Origin: DATNBT01 sp964579765
GTDB lineage: Bacteria > Acidobacteriota > Vicinamibacteria > Vicinamibacterales > CAVVIG01
Direction: 5' to 3'
NCBI GenBank assembly: GCA_964579765.1
Contig: CAZOIK010000387.1
Coordinates: 1 to 23,181, forward strand
DNA: 23,181 bases
Position numbers and translations under genes: made by a program. The notes below the pieces were generated by a model. It was not told where the DNA came from, ran no database searches, and worked only from the letters and a program-made list of their open reading frames with translations. This document shows, one piece after another, positions 15,701 to 22,039 of the stretch (the stretch's first letter is position 1; every line of letters starts with the position of its first letter).

Positions 15701-15852
15701 TCGATCAACGCGGGGCTGGCGGCTTCGACGGTGACGCCGGGAAGCACCGCGCCGGACGTGTCTTTCACCACGCCCGCGAGCGACGTCTGAGCGAACGCCG
15801 ATGCCGGGATCAACGCGAACAGCACAGCGACAACGAGCCGGATTCTCTGCAT
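12775..15852 (-). CDS. TonB-dependent receptor 3, Oar-like
   Basis: This 1,025-residue outer-membrane receptor is closest to receptor 2 in its signal peptide (LFALIPASAFAQ) and barrel. The signal peptide is 1-21, the carboxypeptidase-regulatory-like domain about 23-105 with VGTVEETITV at its end, the plug about 110-230, and the barrel ends in IGGSFEF. ATG 15852 is chosen over the upstream in-frame ATG 15897 because AGGAGGT lies 6 bases before it and the signal peptide starts there. Relative to receptors 1 and 2, one cysteine-bounded loop (DCNLT...C) is 7 residues shorter. The four cysteine pairs are otherwise kept. The leader and 3' module match those of its paralogues. The substrate is unknown. 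Confidence 0.93.
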   Translation of the reverse strand: MQRIRLVVAVLFALIPASAFAQTSLAGVVKDTSGAVLPGVTVEAASPALIEKVRSVVTDTSGQYKIVDLRPGTYSVTFTLTGFSTVKREGIVLTGGGTVEVNADMKVGTVEETITVTGETPIVDVQNAARQQVLSGDLVASTPAARSWNGVMLLMPGTTNTSGNQMQLTPSMVLFGEHGGPTTEGRLQLDGLNVGASRGGGGVSGYSIDTANVQEMTFQTSGGLGEAETGGPYMNFVPKTGGNQLKGSTSFQMSNSSLGSSNYTTELQQAGLKAPSQLLKLWDVDWTLGGPIKKDTLWFFYLGRTYGNGNSVPGMFANANAGNPNSWSYAPDPTLQARNDNATLSNGLRLTWQASERNKLSLFWDEQSYCNGAQWLGTTGPGCRATPSGWIEGGAGNQAPETGIYSANPERIWEAKYTNTLSSKMLFEFGYSAYNDRWGGPSAPGNPTTNLIQVQDLGGSIPGLCYRAGSPRCGGVFLDSTGWISANNWHANLSYVTGSHNIKFGYMGIYDYDNQDSNWSNPDALQYTFLNGTPISFAEMSGLFKSQWRTRYDAYFAQDQWTHDRLTLQGAVRYEHAWSYYPESWIGGTRFIPYTTIPETQGVNFNNVMPRVGLAYDVFGNGKTSLKVNWGEYVQPAQNAGIFTGAAPTSEIASSATRSWTDANHNYVPDCNLTIPGASGECGALSSNLFGTVGLPVTYSPELLNGLRPWDYQFGVAVQQQLSARMSVEVQYNKRWFDGAYVTRNLALANESTSWDQYGITAPTDPRLPGGGGYAVNGLYDLNPALFGQTQYQVQPANNYGNNYYYWDGVDVNLAMRPIGGFTFQGGTSTGQTVQDLCAVAAQVPEALLPGQSVAIGVSTPGWTAFNAPQFVTTTPSQYCHIASGFLTQFKGIASYQVPRVDVAVSASFQSNPGQMLGANWVVPAATIAQTLGRAPAGGVKTVTVNLVTPGTLYGDRVNELDLRLSKILKFGNTRTTVSLDMYNALNSAAVLTYNQTYSPTATTWLTPLSVLQARVFKIGGSFEF

Positions 15853-15906
15853 TCGTGAACCTCCTGCGGGCCGTGGGCGCGTCATCGCCGCGCCCACGCG
15901 CGTTCA

Positions 15907-15944
15907 GTGACGCGGTGTCCGATGTACAGCGTCAGGAAACATAC
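15907..15944 (-). promoter_or_regulatory. Conserved leader block of receptor 3 (GTATGTTT)
   Basis: This is the third copy of the leader block. The 23 bp at 15922-15944 match receptor 2's block except at one position, while the first 15 bp are more diverged. It lies 55-92 bp upstream of the start. Confidence 0.55.
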
Positions 15945-15996
15945 GGCTGCACACCGGAAGGGCTCCGTAAGGATGTTGTTTGAGGTTCGCAAGGGC

Positions 15997-16028
15997 GCGG
16001 CGAAATCCACACGGTTGGATTTCGCCGC
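15997..16028. promoter_or_regulatory. Long dyad containing AATCCA-N6-TGGATT upstream of receptor 3
   Basis: This is a perfect 13-bp inverted repeat with a 6-bp loop (arms begin GCGGCGAAATCCA). The inner AATCCA-N6-TGGATT lies 59 bp beyond the GTATGTTT block, as for receptor 2. It is also 56 bp downstream of the sugar dehydrogenase stop on the same strand, so it could act as that gene's terminator. No U-run follows, so both roles are possible. Confidence 0.45.
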
Positions 16029-16083
16029 TGTCAGTTACCGGCGGACTGTTATGTCAGTAGTGCAGGCCTTCAGGCGCTTACGC

Positions 16084-17304
16084 TTATTCCGCCGGCTCGA
16101 TGCGCAGGACGGCGCCGTCCGCGACCGTGCCGCGCGTCTGCTGCTCGGTCGTGACATAAATATCACCGTCGGGGCCCTGCGTGACGTCGCGAATGCGGAG
16201 GTTGAGCGGCGCGAGCACCGGCTCGCGCTTCTCGGCCTGCGACGGCTGCTTGAATGACACCCTGATCAACTGGCGCGTCGTCAGCGCCGCGACGAAGAGG
16301 CTGTTCTTCCAGCGCGGGAACTTGTCGCCCGTGTAGAACATGATCCCGGACGGGCTCACCGACGGCACCCAGAACATCCGCGGGTTGTCCATGCCCGGCC
16401 GTGCCCACGGCTGATCGGACACGAGCGAGCCCGTGTAGTTGCGGCCCATCGAGACGAGCGGCCAGCCGTAGTTGTGGCCCGCGATCAGGATGTTCACTTC
16501 GTCGCCGCCCATCGGGCCGATTTCCGCCTGCCACAACTCGCCGGTCTCGGGGTTGAACGCGAGGCCGTAGCCGTTGCGGTGGCCGTAGGTGAAGATCTCC
16601 GGCTTCGCGCCGGCCTTGCCGACAAACGGGTTGTCGTTCGGGATGCCGCCGATGTCCGTGAGGCGGAGCGTCTTGCCGACGTCGTTCGCGAGCGACTGCG
16701 CCTTCATGCGCAGGCTGTTGTCTTCGGAGCCCGTGCAGCACAGGCGATCGCGATCGCCGACCATCACGTAGAGCGTGTCGTCGGGACCAAACCGCATGTG
16801 GCCGGCGAGGTTGCCGCTCGTCTCCCACGCGTCGGCGACGAAGATCTCGGTGAACTCGGTCAGCGTGTCGCCTTCCAGTCGTCCGCGGCCGACGGCGAGC
16901 GTGTTGCCCTTCGGGCCGTTCTTCGGATACGAGACGTAGACGAACTTGTTCTGCGCGAATTTCGGATGGACCGCGAGACCGTGCAGCGCGTCGCGTCCCT
17001 GGCCGGGCGGCGTCGGCGAGGTCCACACCGGAGCGGGCGCCATCACGCCATTGCGGATGACGCGCAGCTTGCCGTCGCGCTCGGCCACGAGCAGCGCGCC
17101 GTCGGGCGTGAACGCGAGACTCCACGGATGGAAGAGCCCGGTCGCGAGCGCCGTGACGCGGATCTTGCCGCCCTGGACGTCGAGCACGCGCGTCTCGCCC
17201 GTGGCGAGCGCCGCCGGCTGCTGTGCCGCCAGGTGCGCGGCCCCGGCAACCAGCGCGGCGCAGACCATCGCGAGAACGGCAGCGCCTGTGTAGCGTCGAT
17301 TCAT
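16084..17304 (-). CDS. Secreted PQQ-dependent sugar dehydrogenase (GSDH family)
   Basis: This 406-residue beta-propeller belongs to the glucose/sorbosone dehydrogenase family. It probably oxidises an aldose sugar in the periplasm using PQQ. The signal peptide is about 1-27 (ending HLAAQQ). Family landmarks in order are HPWSLAFTPDGALLVAERDG (59-78), HGLAVHPKF (108-116), GHMRFGPDDTLYVMVGD with H169 at the position of the catalytic histidine of soluble glucose dehydrogenase, YGHRNGYGLAFNP, then EIGPMGGDEVN and GHNYGWP. A CC pair follows in RLCCTGSED. The ATG has GGAGAT 5 bases upstream. The exact sugar cannot be read from the sequence, and no PQQ biosynthesis gene is in the window. It diverges from the secreted protein at 17441 with 136 bp between the starts. 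Confidence 0.9.
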   Translation of the reverse strand: MNRRYTGAAVLAMVCAALVAGAAHLAAQQPAALATGETRVLDVQGGKIRVTALATGLFHPWSLAFTPDGALLVAERDGKLRVIRNGVMAPAPVWTSPTPPGQGRDALHGLAVHPKFAQNKFVYVSYPKNGPKGNTLAVGRGRLEGDTLTEFTEIFVADAWETSGNLAGHMRFGPDDTLYVMVGDRDRLCCTGSEDNSLRMKAQSLANDVGKTLRLTDIGGIPNDNPFVGKAGAKPEIFTYGHRNGYGLAFNPETGELWQAEIGPMGGDEVNILIAGHNYGWPLVSMGRNYTGSLVSDQPWARPGMDNPRMFWVPSVSPSGIMFYTGDKFPRWKNSLFVAALTTRQLIRVSFKQPSQAEKREPVLAPLNLRIRDVTQGPDGDIYVTTEQQTRGTVADGAVLRIEPAE

Positions 17305-17440
17305 GAGTGATCTCCGTGCAGCAAGGATGTACGTGCGCGCAATCTAGCACAAACCTGTAGCGCGGGCCTTCCTGCCGCGCGCGCCTTTCAGGCCCGCGAT
17401 GCCGGGACGTGGTATCGTGCCGCCCAAAGGACGCGACCTT

Positions 17441-18259
17441 ATGAACGCACGACCTCTGATCTCGACCATGGCGGCCGCGGCGATTGTCGTGGGCGTCTCG
17501 GCGCTGCCCGCCTCGGCGCAGTGGTTGGACTATCCGACGGCCGGCGTGCCGAAAACCGCCGACGGCAAGCCCGACATGTCCGCGCCCACGCCGCGCACGG
17601 CGGACGGCAAGCCCGACTTCAGCGGCATGTACGGCTGGGTGACGCCGGCCAATTGCGGCGCGCACTGCAACGATCTGCAGATCTCGCGCGAGTTTCTCAA
17701 CATCGCGGCGACGCTGCCGGGCGGTCCGCCGTATCAGCCGGGTGTTGCGGATCTCGTGAAGCACCGGCGCGCGGCGCAGGACGAAGATCCCAACGTCCAC
17801 TGCATGCCGCGCGGCGCGCCGCGCATCTGGACCGACGACTACTACAAGCGGATCTTCATGGTGCCCGGCCGCGTGCTCGTCCTCACCGAGCGCAACATGC
17901 AGTACCGCCAGATCTTCACCGACGGCCGCCCGCTGCCCGAAGATCCGAATCCCACGTGGAACGGCTACTCGACGGCGCACTGGGAGGGCGACACGCTCGT
18001 CGTGCAGACGTCGGGCTTCCGCGACGACCTGTGGCTCGACGCCTTCGGAAATCCGCTCGGCAGCGCCGGGAAACTCACCGAGCGCATCCGCCGGCCGAAC
18101 TACGGCACGCTGCTGGTCGAGATCACGATCGACGATCCCAAGAACTACACCGCGCCGTGGACCGTGACGATCACCCAGCCGCTCGTCCTCGACAGCGAGC
18201 TCATCGACTACTACTGCCTCGAGAACGAAAAAGACTGGAAGCACATGAAGAAAGACTGA
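17441..18259 (+). CDS. Uncharacterised secreted protein with TADGKPD repeats
   Basis: This is a 272-residue exported protein of no known function. The signal peptide is 1-26 (ASA before QW). Two TADGKPD copies follow, the second in TPRTADGKPDFSGMYGW, a start typical of a large family of hypothetical secreted proteins that I associate with Acidobacteriota. I cannot give it a domain name. Later conserved-looking segments are HCMPRGAPRIWTDDYYKRI, a mid-region of alternating polar strands, WNGYSTAHWEGDTLVVQTSG, and a final DYYCLENEKDWKHM. It is rich in aromatic and charged residues with no membrane segment. ATG 17441 was chosen over 17399 because it opens the signal peptide and has AAAGGA 9 bases before it. 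It converges on the metallophosphoesterase with 17 bp between stops. Confidence 0.8.
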   Translation: MNARPLISTMAAAAIVVGVSALPASAQWLDYPTAGVPKTADGKPDMSAPTPRTADGKPDFSGMYGWVTPANCGAHCNDLQISREFLNIAATLPGGPPYQPGVADLVKHRRAAQDEDPNVHCMPRGAPRIWTDDYYKRIFMVPGRVLVLTERNMQYRQIFTDGRPLPEDPNPTWNGYSTAHWEGDTLVVQTSGFRDDLWLDAFGNPLGSAGKLTERIRRPNYGTLLVEITIDDPKNYTAPWTVTITQPLVLDSELIDYYCLENEKDWKHMKKD

Positions 18260-18284
18260 ATTGATCGCCAAGTGACTCAATTCA
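18257..18284. terminator. Inverted repeat spanning both stop codons of two convergent genes
   Basis: TGAATTGA-N12-TCAATTCA has 8-bp arms that contain the TGA stops of the secreted protein (plus) and the metallophosphoesterase (minus). It is AT-rich and weak, so a bidirectional terminator is only a possibility. Confidence 0.3.
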
Positions 18285-19377
18285 CTATCCGTGGGCTCAG
18301 GCTGACGGTCGTCGAGGCGCCGAACGCGAGCGCCGCGGTGGCGTCGGCCGGCCGCGTGTTCCAGAGACACTCGCGCACCGTCAGCGTGCCCGCCGCGGGA
18401 TCGATCGTCGCGAGCTGGAACGAGAGCTTCGTCTCGTCCTTCCCCGAGAACTTCCCCTTCATCGGCGAGTCCACGCGGAACGTGTGCAGCGCGATCGAAT
18501 GCCGCGGGCCGCTCCAGTCGTAGAACTCGTTCCAGTTCGAGTTGCCGTGGAAGTAGGCGGCGATGTTCGGATGCGCGCGCACGAAGGCTTCCCACGCCTG
18601 GACGCTCGTGCGCGCGTCGTACTCGTCGGCGAGCAGGTTCTCGAACCTGTCGGCGGCGTTGACGTCGTGCGCGCCGTTGGGATTCGTGAAGTGCTTGGAC
18701 TGCGCTTCGGGCTGATCGTGCGTGAAGACAACCACCGGAGTGGACCCGCCGACACGCGCGAGATCGCGCTCGAGCCAGGCGCGCGTGATGGAGTCGGGCC
18801 ACACGGTGAGGAAGACGAAGTGCACGCCCCCGATGTCGCGCGTCGTCAGCACGCGGTCGGTCGCATACCGATACGTCGCCGTCGTCCGCGTCGCGGGCGC
18901 CCTCAACAGGTTGTATATTCCGACGAGCGCGCTCGGGTCGATGGCCGGCGTCATCGGCTTGTAGAATCCGACGGCGTTCGACACGTCGTGGTTGCCGGGG
19001 ACGACGTACACCGGCGTCGGCGCGCCTGACGGCGTCCGCAGCGTCAGGCCCTCGACGTAGTCGTGCGTGAACTGCGCCCACGACACCGACGCCGGCTGGA
19101 TCCTGTCGGCGGCCTCTTCGCGGTTGGCGACGTCGCCGCCTTCTACCAGAAAGTCCACCGGCCCGTCGAGTGAATCGATCGCCGACACGAGCGCGCCGTT
19201 GACGACGGAGGCTGGCACGTTGGCGCGTCCGCGAAACGCCGCGCGCGTGATGCCGTAGTGCGCGTCCGAGGTGAACACGAAGCGGATCTCGCGCGGCCCG
19301 GGCGCCGGCGCGGACAGGCCAGCCGCCAGCAGGCCTGCCGCCAGTGCCGCGACCGCGGGCGTGAGTCGTTGTGCCAT
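18277..19377 (-). CDS. Secreted metallophosphoesterase
   Basis: This 366-residue calcineurin-like phosphoesterase is predicted to be exported and to hydrolyse a phosphate ester with a two-metal centre. An N-terminal hydrophobic segment (about 8-23) is the signal. The metal-binding motifs are D38-x-H40 in SDAHYG, G81-D82 in EGGDVAN, G128-N129-H130-D131, and a later FTHDQ, followed by HGNSNWNEF where the family usually has a GHxH element. That last motif departs from the usual pattern, so metal coordination there is uncertain. The substrate is unknown. ATG 19377 has no strong ribosome binding site. It starts 108 bp from the divergent plus-strand unit and may share that regulatory region. Confidence 0.85.
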   Translation of the reverse strand: MAQRLTPAVAALAAGLLAAGLSAPAPGPREIRFVFTSDAHYGITRAAFRGRANVPASVVNGALVSAIDSLDGPVDFLVEGGDVANREEAADRIQPASVSWAQFTHDYVEGLTLRTPSGAPTPVYVVPGNHDVSNAVGFYKPMTPAIDPSALVGIYNLLRAPATRTTATYRYATDRVLTTRDIGGVHFVFLTVWPDSITRAWLERDLARVGGSTPVVVFTHDQPEAQSKHFTNPNGAHDVNAADRFENLLADEYDARTSVQAWEAFVRAHPNIAAYFHGNSNWNEFYDWSGPRHSIALHTFRVDSPMKGKFSGKDETKLSFQLATIDPAAGTLTVRECLWNTRPADATAALAFGASTTVSLSPRIVN

Positions 19378-19429
19378 GTGGTCGGCATTCTACGGACGCC
19401 GCGTAACGGGCGGGTAACGCGCCGCGCGG

Positions 19430-19459
19430 TTGACAGCGCGCGGGCCGAGGTGTTATGGA
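19430..19459 (+). promoter_or_regulatory. Sigma70-like promoter of the blaI unit
   Basis: TTGACA at 19430-19435 is a perfect -35 hexamer, followed 18 bp later by TATGGA at 19454-19459 (or 17 bp to TTATGG). It is the best promoter match in the window. The -10 overlaps the first operator-like repeat described next. Confidence 0.6.
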
Positions 19460-19488
19460 TCTAGCATGTCTGCTATGGAAATAGCATG
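19452..19488 (+). promoter_or_regulatory. Tandem operator-like repeats before blaI
   Basis: TATGGATCTAGCATG (19454-19468) and TATGGAAATAGCATG (19474-19488) match at 13 of 15 positions and are exactly 20 bp apart, about two helical turns. The second copy includes a perfect dyad, GCTAT-GGAA-ATAGC (19472-19485), and the first is an imperfect version of it (GTTAT-GGAT-CTAGC). Tandem dyads across the -10 and start region are the usual way BlaI/MecI repressors control their own operon. Confidence 0.6.
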
Positions 19489-19908
19489 ATGCGATTGGGG
19501 ACCGACGCGGAACGTCCGGCGGATCTCGACGGTCGGACGCCGCGCATGCTGGCGATGCTGCGAGCGCTGCTCGACGAGCGGTTTCACCTGAAGGTGCATG
19601 CGGCGGGGCGCGCGCTGCATGCATCCACCGTCGATGGCCAGGTGACCGTGCCCGGCACGATCGGCGTCCCGCCGGATTCGCCGCGCTGGTGCGGATTCAA
19701 CACGGCGCCCGGTCGCATCATCGCGAGAGGGCAGACGATGAGCGATCTGGCGCGCCTGCTGTCGATCTATCCGCCGGTCGGACGTCCGGTGCAGGACGCC
19801 AGCATCTTTACTGCACTCCAGGAACAACCCGGCTTGACGCTGCAGAGCGGCGAGGCACGGATCACGCACGTCGTGATCGACCGCGCCGATCCGCCGACGG
19901 AGAACTGA
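19486..19908 (+). pseudogene. Truncated TIGR03435-family remnant
   Basis: Up to 140 residues can be read from ATG 19486. The middle (MLRALLDERFHLKVH) and end (LTLQSGEARITHVVIDRADPPTEN pattern, ending in the family-typical PTEN) match the C-terminal two thirds of the TIGR03435 protein at 22040. Missing are the signal peptide, the F-E-V-A-S-V-K hallmark and the first 80-100 residues. The stretch between GRPVQD and the C-terminal LQEQPGL is also shortened. There is no ribosome binding site before ATG 19486, which sits inside the second operator repeat. A pseudogene or residual leader frame is more likely than a working secreted protein. Its stop is 2 bp before the blaI start, so it may still couple translation into blaI. 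Confidence 0.7.
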
Positions 19909-19910
19909 AC

Positions 19911-20327
19911 GTGCCGCAACCGATTCACAGCGCGTTGACCAGACGCGAGCGCCAGATCATGGACATCCTCTATCGGCGCGGTCGCGCGACGGCCGCGGAC
20001 GTCATGGAGGACCTGTCGGGCAACCCGAACTACTCGACCGTGCGCACGCAGCTGCGCGTGCTCGAGGAGAAGGGGCACGTGCGCCACGAGGAGCAGGGGC
20101 TGCGCTACGTGTACTCGCCGGCCGTGCCGCGCGGCGCGGCGCGCAAGTCGGCGCTCCGGCACCTCGTCGAGACGTTCTTCGACGGCTCGACCGAGCACGC
20201 CGTCGCGGCGCTCCTCGGCGGCGAGGGCGCGAAGCTCTCCGCCGACGAGCTCGATCGCATCGCCGCGCTCGTGAAGCGGTCGAAAGCGGGACGGGCGGGA
20301 AAGGCAGGAAAGGGGGAACGGGAATGA
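19911..20327 (+). CDS. blaI: BlaI/MecI-family transcriptional repressor
   Basis: This is a 138-residue DNA-binding repressor. The winged helix spans about 8-72: LTRRERQIMDILY (9-21), then ATAADVMEDL, the recognition helix YSTVRTQLRVLEEKG (41-55), and the wing VRHEEQGLRYVYSP. A C-terminal dimerisation helix region follows (ALRHLVETFFDGS). In the family the repressor is cut by the partner M56 protease, which releases the promoter. Its tail (KAGRAGKAGKGERE) is basic and low-complexity. GTG 19911 has GGAG 8 bases upstream. The stop overlaps the next start (ATGA, 20324-20327), so it is coupled with the M56 gene. Likely targets are the tandem repeats at 19452-19488. The name denotes the family only; beta-lactam response is not implied. 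Confidence 0.93.
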   Translation: MPQPIHSALTRRERQIMDILYRRGRATAADVMEDLSGNPNYSTVRTQLRVLEEKGHVRHEEQGLRYVYSPAVPRGAARKSALRHLVETFFDGSTEHAVAALLGGEGAKLSADELDRIAALVKRSKAGRAGKAGKGERE

Positions 20328-21973
20328 CGTTGACGCTGCTGAACGCAACCGTGAAAGTGTCGGCCATCGTGCTGCTCGCGCTCGCGGCGTCGGCGCTGCT
20401 GCGGCGTCAATCGGCGGCCGTGCGCCACTTCGTGCTCGCGGCCGCGCTGGTGTGCGCGGCGGTGACGCCCGCCGTCCGCCTGGTCGCGCCCGTGTGGCAG
20501 TCCACGCCGCGCCTGCAGGTGATCGATCGCCCGCTCGCGGTGTTCGACGAGACGGCGGTTCCGGCGACGGCGGCGGCCGCCCGTCCCGCCGCCGCGCGAT
20601 CGACGGACGCGGCGGCCGTCCTGCGCGGCGTCGGCGTCGTCTGGATGACCGGCGCCGGCCTTTCCGTGCTGGTGCTGCTCGTCGGACTGGGCCGGCTGTC
20701 CTGGATCGCCGCGCACGCGCAGCGGATCACCGAAGGACCCTGGGTGGACGCGGCGGACGACATCGCCCGCGCGTACGGACTGCGGACCGCGCCGCGGATC
20801 CTCCGCGCGGGGCAGCCGTCGATCGTCGGCACCTGGGGCCTCGCGCGCGCCACGATCCTCGTGCCGCCCGACGCACACACCTGGCCCGCCCGTCGCCTCC
20901 GCATCGTGCTGGCGCACGAGCTCGCGCACGCGCGGCGGCGCGACTGGATCGTGCAGACCGGCGCGTCGCTGCTGTCGGCGATCCACTGGTTCAACCCGTT
21001 CGTCCACCTCGCGTGCCGCCGGCTTCGTCTCGAAAGCGAGCAGGCGTGTGACGATGCCGTGCTGGCGCTCGGGGTCGAGGGCGAGGCGTACGCGTCGGAG
21101 CTCGTCGATCTCGCGCGGACGTTCACGGCGCCGCGCCTGGTGCCGGCGGCGCCGCTCGCGCGGCCGTCAAGTCTCGAAAGGAGAGTGCGCGCCATGCTGA
21201 ACATGCAGCTCAATCGCGATCCCATCACCCGTCGGGCGTCGATGGCCGCGGCCGTCGCACTCGCCGCCGTCACCGTGCTCGTCGCCGGCTTCGGCGTCTC
21301 GGCCCAGTCGCAGTTCGGGTCGATCTCCGGATCGATCGTCGACGCGAAAGGCGCGCCGCTCGCCGGCGCGACCCTGACGCTGTCGAATGCGGCGACATCG
21401 TCGAAGTACGAAATCAAGAGTGACGCGGCGGGGCACTACGAGTTCGTCGGCCTGCCGGCCGGCGACTACACGATGCTGGCGTCATTCACCGGGTTCGCCT
21501 ATGTGAAGCGCGAGGGCCTCTCGATCAACGGCAATGCGCGCGAGGTGAACCTGGTCATGCAAGTGGGATCGATCGAGGAGACGATCACCGTCGTCGATTC
21601 GGAGGCGACGCGACAGCCGCAGACGCCGATCGTCGCGCCGCGCGCGGCCCAGACGCGTGTGCCGCCGCCGAATCCGTGTGCGGCCCGCGGCACCGGCGGC
21701 TGCATCGTGCCGCCGACGAAAATCAAGGACGTCAGGCCGACCTATCCGCTGGGCGACGCGTCCGGCCCGGTCGAGCTCTCGGCGACCATCGGTGTCGATG
21801 GCCGCATCGCCACGCTCGACGTCGTCGGCGACGGCCACGGCAGTCCGGCCGATCTGTCGCTGGCCGACGCGGCCGCGACGGCCGTCCAGCAGTGGGAGTT
21901 CACGCCGACCTATCTCGACGGCGAGGCCATCCCGGTGCGGATGAAGGTGCACGTGACGTTCGCGAAGCAATAG
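20324..21973 (+). CDS. M56 (BlaR1-like) membrane protease with carboxypeptidase-regulatory-like and TonB C-terminal domains
   Basis: This 549-residue predicted sensor protease sits in the inner membrane. Membrane segments are seen near 8-26, 33-50, 100-123 and 307-328. The M56 zinc-protease part has HELAH at 198-202 and the downstream glutamates in ESEQACDD (237-244). After the last membrane segment come a carboxypeptidase-regulatory-like domain (about 331-425, with G-Q-Y-like GHYEFVGLPAGDYT and GFAYVKREG) and a TonB C-terminal domain (about 466-549, VRPTYP...VQQWEFTPTYLDGEAIPVRMKV). No penicillin-binding sensor domain (STxK) is present. In the family, signal detection activates the protease, which then destroys BlaI. 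The start is fixed by the ATGA overlap with blaI. Confidence 0.92.
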   Translation: MTLTLLNATVKVSAIVLLALAASALLRRQSAAVRHFVLAAALVCAAVTPAVRLVAPVWQSTPRLQVIDRPLAVFDETAVPATAAAARPAAARSTDAAAVLRGVGVVWMTGAGLSVLVLLVGLGRLSWIAAHAQRITEGPWVDAADDIARAYGLRTAPRILRAGQPSIVGTWGLARATILVPPDAHTWPARRLRIVLAHELAHARRRDWIVQTGASLLSAIHWFNPFVHLACRRLRLESEQACDDAVLALGVEGEAYASELVDLARTFTAPRLVPAAPLARPSSLERRVRAMLNMQLNRDPITRRASMAAAVALAAVTVLVAGFGVSAQSQFGSISGSIVDAKGAPLAGATLTLSNAATSSKYEIKSDAAGHYEFVGLPAGDYTMLASFTGFAYVKREGLSINGNAREVNLVMQVGSIEETITVVDSEATRQPQTPIVAPRAAQTRVPPPNPCAARGTGGCIVPPTKIKDVRPTYPLGDASGPVELSATIGVDGRIATLDVVGDGHGSPADLSLADAAATAVQQWEFTPTYLDGEAIPVRMKVHVTFAKQ

Positions 21974-21995
21974 GCGGCATCCGGCCCTTCGGAAC

Positions 21996-22022
21996 ATCTA
22001 TGATGGCGCGAGCGTCGTAGAT
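21996..22022. promoter_or_regulatory. Imperfect dyad before the second TIGR03435 gene
   Basis: ATCTATGA-N11-TCGTAGAT pairs at 7 of 8 positions and includes TATGAT (22000-22005 region), a good -10-like hexamer, without a clear -35. It lies in the 66-bp gap between the M56 gene and the TIGR03435 gene. Its spacing differs from that of the blaI dyads, so it may not be the same operator. Confidence 0.3.
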
Positions 22023-22039
22023 CGACCGGAGGGTCCCTC

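Noticed and set aside
17305..19624. Long minus-strand frame running through the sugar dehydrogenase, secreted protein and metallophosphoesterase
   Set aside because: It has arginine-rich composition, no domain, and overlaps three well-supported genes.
19911..21973. Beta-lactam resistance operon
   Set aside because: BlaI and an M56 protease are present, but there is no beta-lactamase or PBP gene and the sensor protein has no penicillin-binding domain.
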